Shown: positions 63,309-64,000 of the stretch, in pieces
Numbering within the stretch: position 1 is the stretch's first letter
Layout of the letters: each line of letters starts with the position of its first letter
DNA from: Corallococcus interemptor
GTDB lineage: Bacteria; Myxococcota; Myxococcia; Myxococcales; Myxococcaceae
NCBI RefSeq assembly: GCF_003668875.1
Contig: NZ_RAWM01000003.1
Location: forward strand, 62,001 to 126,000
Length of the DNA stretch: 64,000 bases
Direction: 5' to 3'
The notes under the pieces: model-generated
Seen by the model: only the letters and a program-made list of their open reading frames with translations
Told to the model about the DNA's origin: nothing
The model's database searches: none
Made by a program: the position numbers and the translations under genes

Positions 63309-64000
63309 ATGAAACCGTCTTCGCCCACCTCGACCCAGGCGCTGCTCTTCAGGCTGCTGTTGCTGCGCACGCTGGTCGTCACGGTCGCGGTGGCGCCGGC
63401 CATCTACGTCGACATCCAGTTGCTGGACGTGGACGCGAGCCACCTGGGGTTCGTGCTGGGGGTCGTCACGCCCATCGTCATCGGCGGGCTGGCGCTGGTG
63501 GTGCCCATCGGGGCGGTGGGGGCGCTCCTGCGGCACGCGATGGAGGCGGAGGCGAGCCCCGCGGAGCGGCTGGGGCGGCTGCTGCGGCTGCCGGGCGTGC
63601 TCACGTTCGTGGAGGCGCAGTCCGGGTGGTTTTTGGGGGGCATCTTCTTCAACGGCGCCATTGGCCTGGCGCTGGGCCGGCCGCCGCGCGTCATCCTGGT
63701 AGGCGTGGCGGTGGCGATGAGCGCGGGGCTCTTCAGCGCGCCCATCATGTACATGCTCTATGAGAAGGCGCTGGCGCCGGTGACGCTGGAGGCGTTCCGC
63801 CGCGCGCCGCACGAGCGCCCCGCGGGCGAGGGCCTGTTCCTGCCCCGGCAGAGCTGGTTCCTGCCGGCCATCGTCGTGTCCGCGCTGCTGATCACCTGCA
63901 TCACGAGCATCGCCACGCTGCAGCTGCGGCTGGAGAAGAACCTGTCGTCGCTGGCGGACGACCTGGAGCTGTCGGGCGAGTACCGGGGCGCGGCGCGGGT
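63309..64000 (+). CDS. Multi-pass membrane protein, N-terminal part (runs off window)
   Basis: 230 codons are visible and the frame stays open to the end. It begins MKPSSPTSTQALLFRLLLL and contains at least four membrane helices (TLVVTVAVAPAIYVDIQLL, GVVTPIVIGGLALVVPIG, VILVGVAVAMSAGLFSAPI, FLPAIVVSALLITCITSI). After the last one, a charged helical stretch (QLRLEKNLSSLADDLEL) begins, as in the HAMP or linker before a signalling domain. Myxobacterial histidine kinases and cyclases often have such N-termini. The output domain lies beyond the window. Confidence 0.75.
   Translation, partial: MKPSSPTSTQALLFRLLLLRTLVVTVAVAPAIYVDIQLLDVDASHLGFVLGVVTPIVIGGLALVVPIGAVGALLRHAMEAEASPAERLGRLLRLPGVLTFVEAQSGWFLGGIFFNGAIGLALGRPPRVILVGVAVAMSAGLFSAPIMYMLYEKALAPVTLEAFRRAPHERPAGEGLFLPRQSWFLPAIVVSALLITCITSIATLQLRLEKNLSSLADDLELSGEYRGAAR

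Overview
The window looks like chromosomal DNA of a myxobacterium of the Myxococcaceae (Corallococcus/Myxococcus-like). The base composition is very GC-rich and codon third positions are almost all G or C. There are many lipoproteins and Cys-rich surface proteins, a Ser/Thr kinase with large accessory domains, and a traA-traB pair, which is a hallmark of myxobacterial outer membrane exchange. I see no insertion sequence, prophage, CRISPR array, tRNA or rRNA gene.

Layout. 1-10 kb: the start of a lipoprotein gene, a lactone-oxidase-like flavoprotein paired with a PLP aldolase/racemase-like enzyme, a LuxR-type regulator, a calcineurin-like phosphatase, a thioredoxin/TPR protein, a dynamin-like GTPase, and a protein whose C-terminus resembles a diadenylate cyclase domain. 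10-14 kb: traA and traB with an ATGA overlap, then an Ig-like lipoprotein. 14-23 kb, mostly minus strand: a kinase/ATPase/TPR protein of about 1,326 residues, a DCC-lipase maturation factor fusion, a metallo-beta-lactamase-fold protein, an uncharacterised protein and an amidinotransferase-fold protein. 23-32 kb: a lipoprotein, a CPA1 Na+/H+ antiporter, a repeat-containing lipoprotein with no stop codon before its convergent neighbours, an AHSA1-like protein, a 2OG-Fe(II) dioxygenase-like protein and a di-haem oxidoreductase. 32-40 kb: a double-domain KaiC-like ATPase coupled to a response regulator, two uncharacterised proteins (one internally duplicated), a second GTPase and an M23 peptidase that overlaps it tail to tail. 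40-47 kb: TetR regulator plus sterol-desaturase-like enzyme, glucose-6-phosphate isomerase, a coupled pair of small and Cys-rich secreted proteins, a methyltransferase, an SDR and a WGR-like protein. 47-50 kb: cydAB behind two envelope-stress-type membrane proteins. 50-56 kb: an ADP-ribosylglycohydrolase and an ATP synthase cluster with only gamma, beta and epsilon plus one inserted secreted protein. 56-64 kb: an ElyC/SanA/YdcF protein, an acidic small protein, an SMI1/KNR4 protein with a histone-H1-like tail, a thioredoxin, an ABC exporter, a tandem UspA protein, a 53-residue protein, a CsbD protein and the start of a multi-pass membrane protein.

How the genes fit together. The clearest functional units are traAB (contact-dependent exchange of outer-membrane lipids and lipoproteins between kin), cydAB (high-affinity quinol oxidase), the atpG-atpD-X-atpC cluster (catalytic part of F1), the tetR-desaturase pair, and the KaiC-like/receiver pair. 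Much of the rest is single-gene housekeeping or signalling. The most interesting unexplained items are the DAC-like sensor next to traAB, the SMI1-histone-tail protein, the secreted protein inside the atp cluster, the internally duplicated 968-residue protein, and the lipoprotein reading frame that runs antisense through two genes. All functions are inferred from sequence motifs read by eye; no database search was run.
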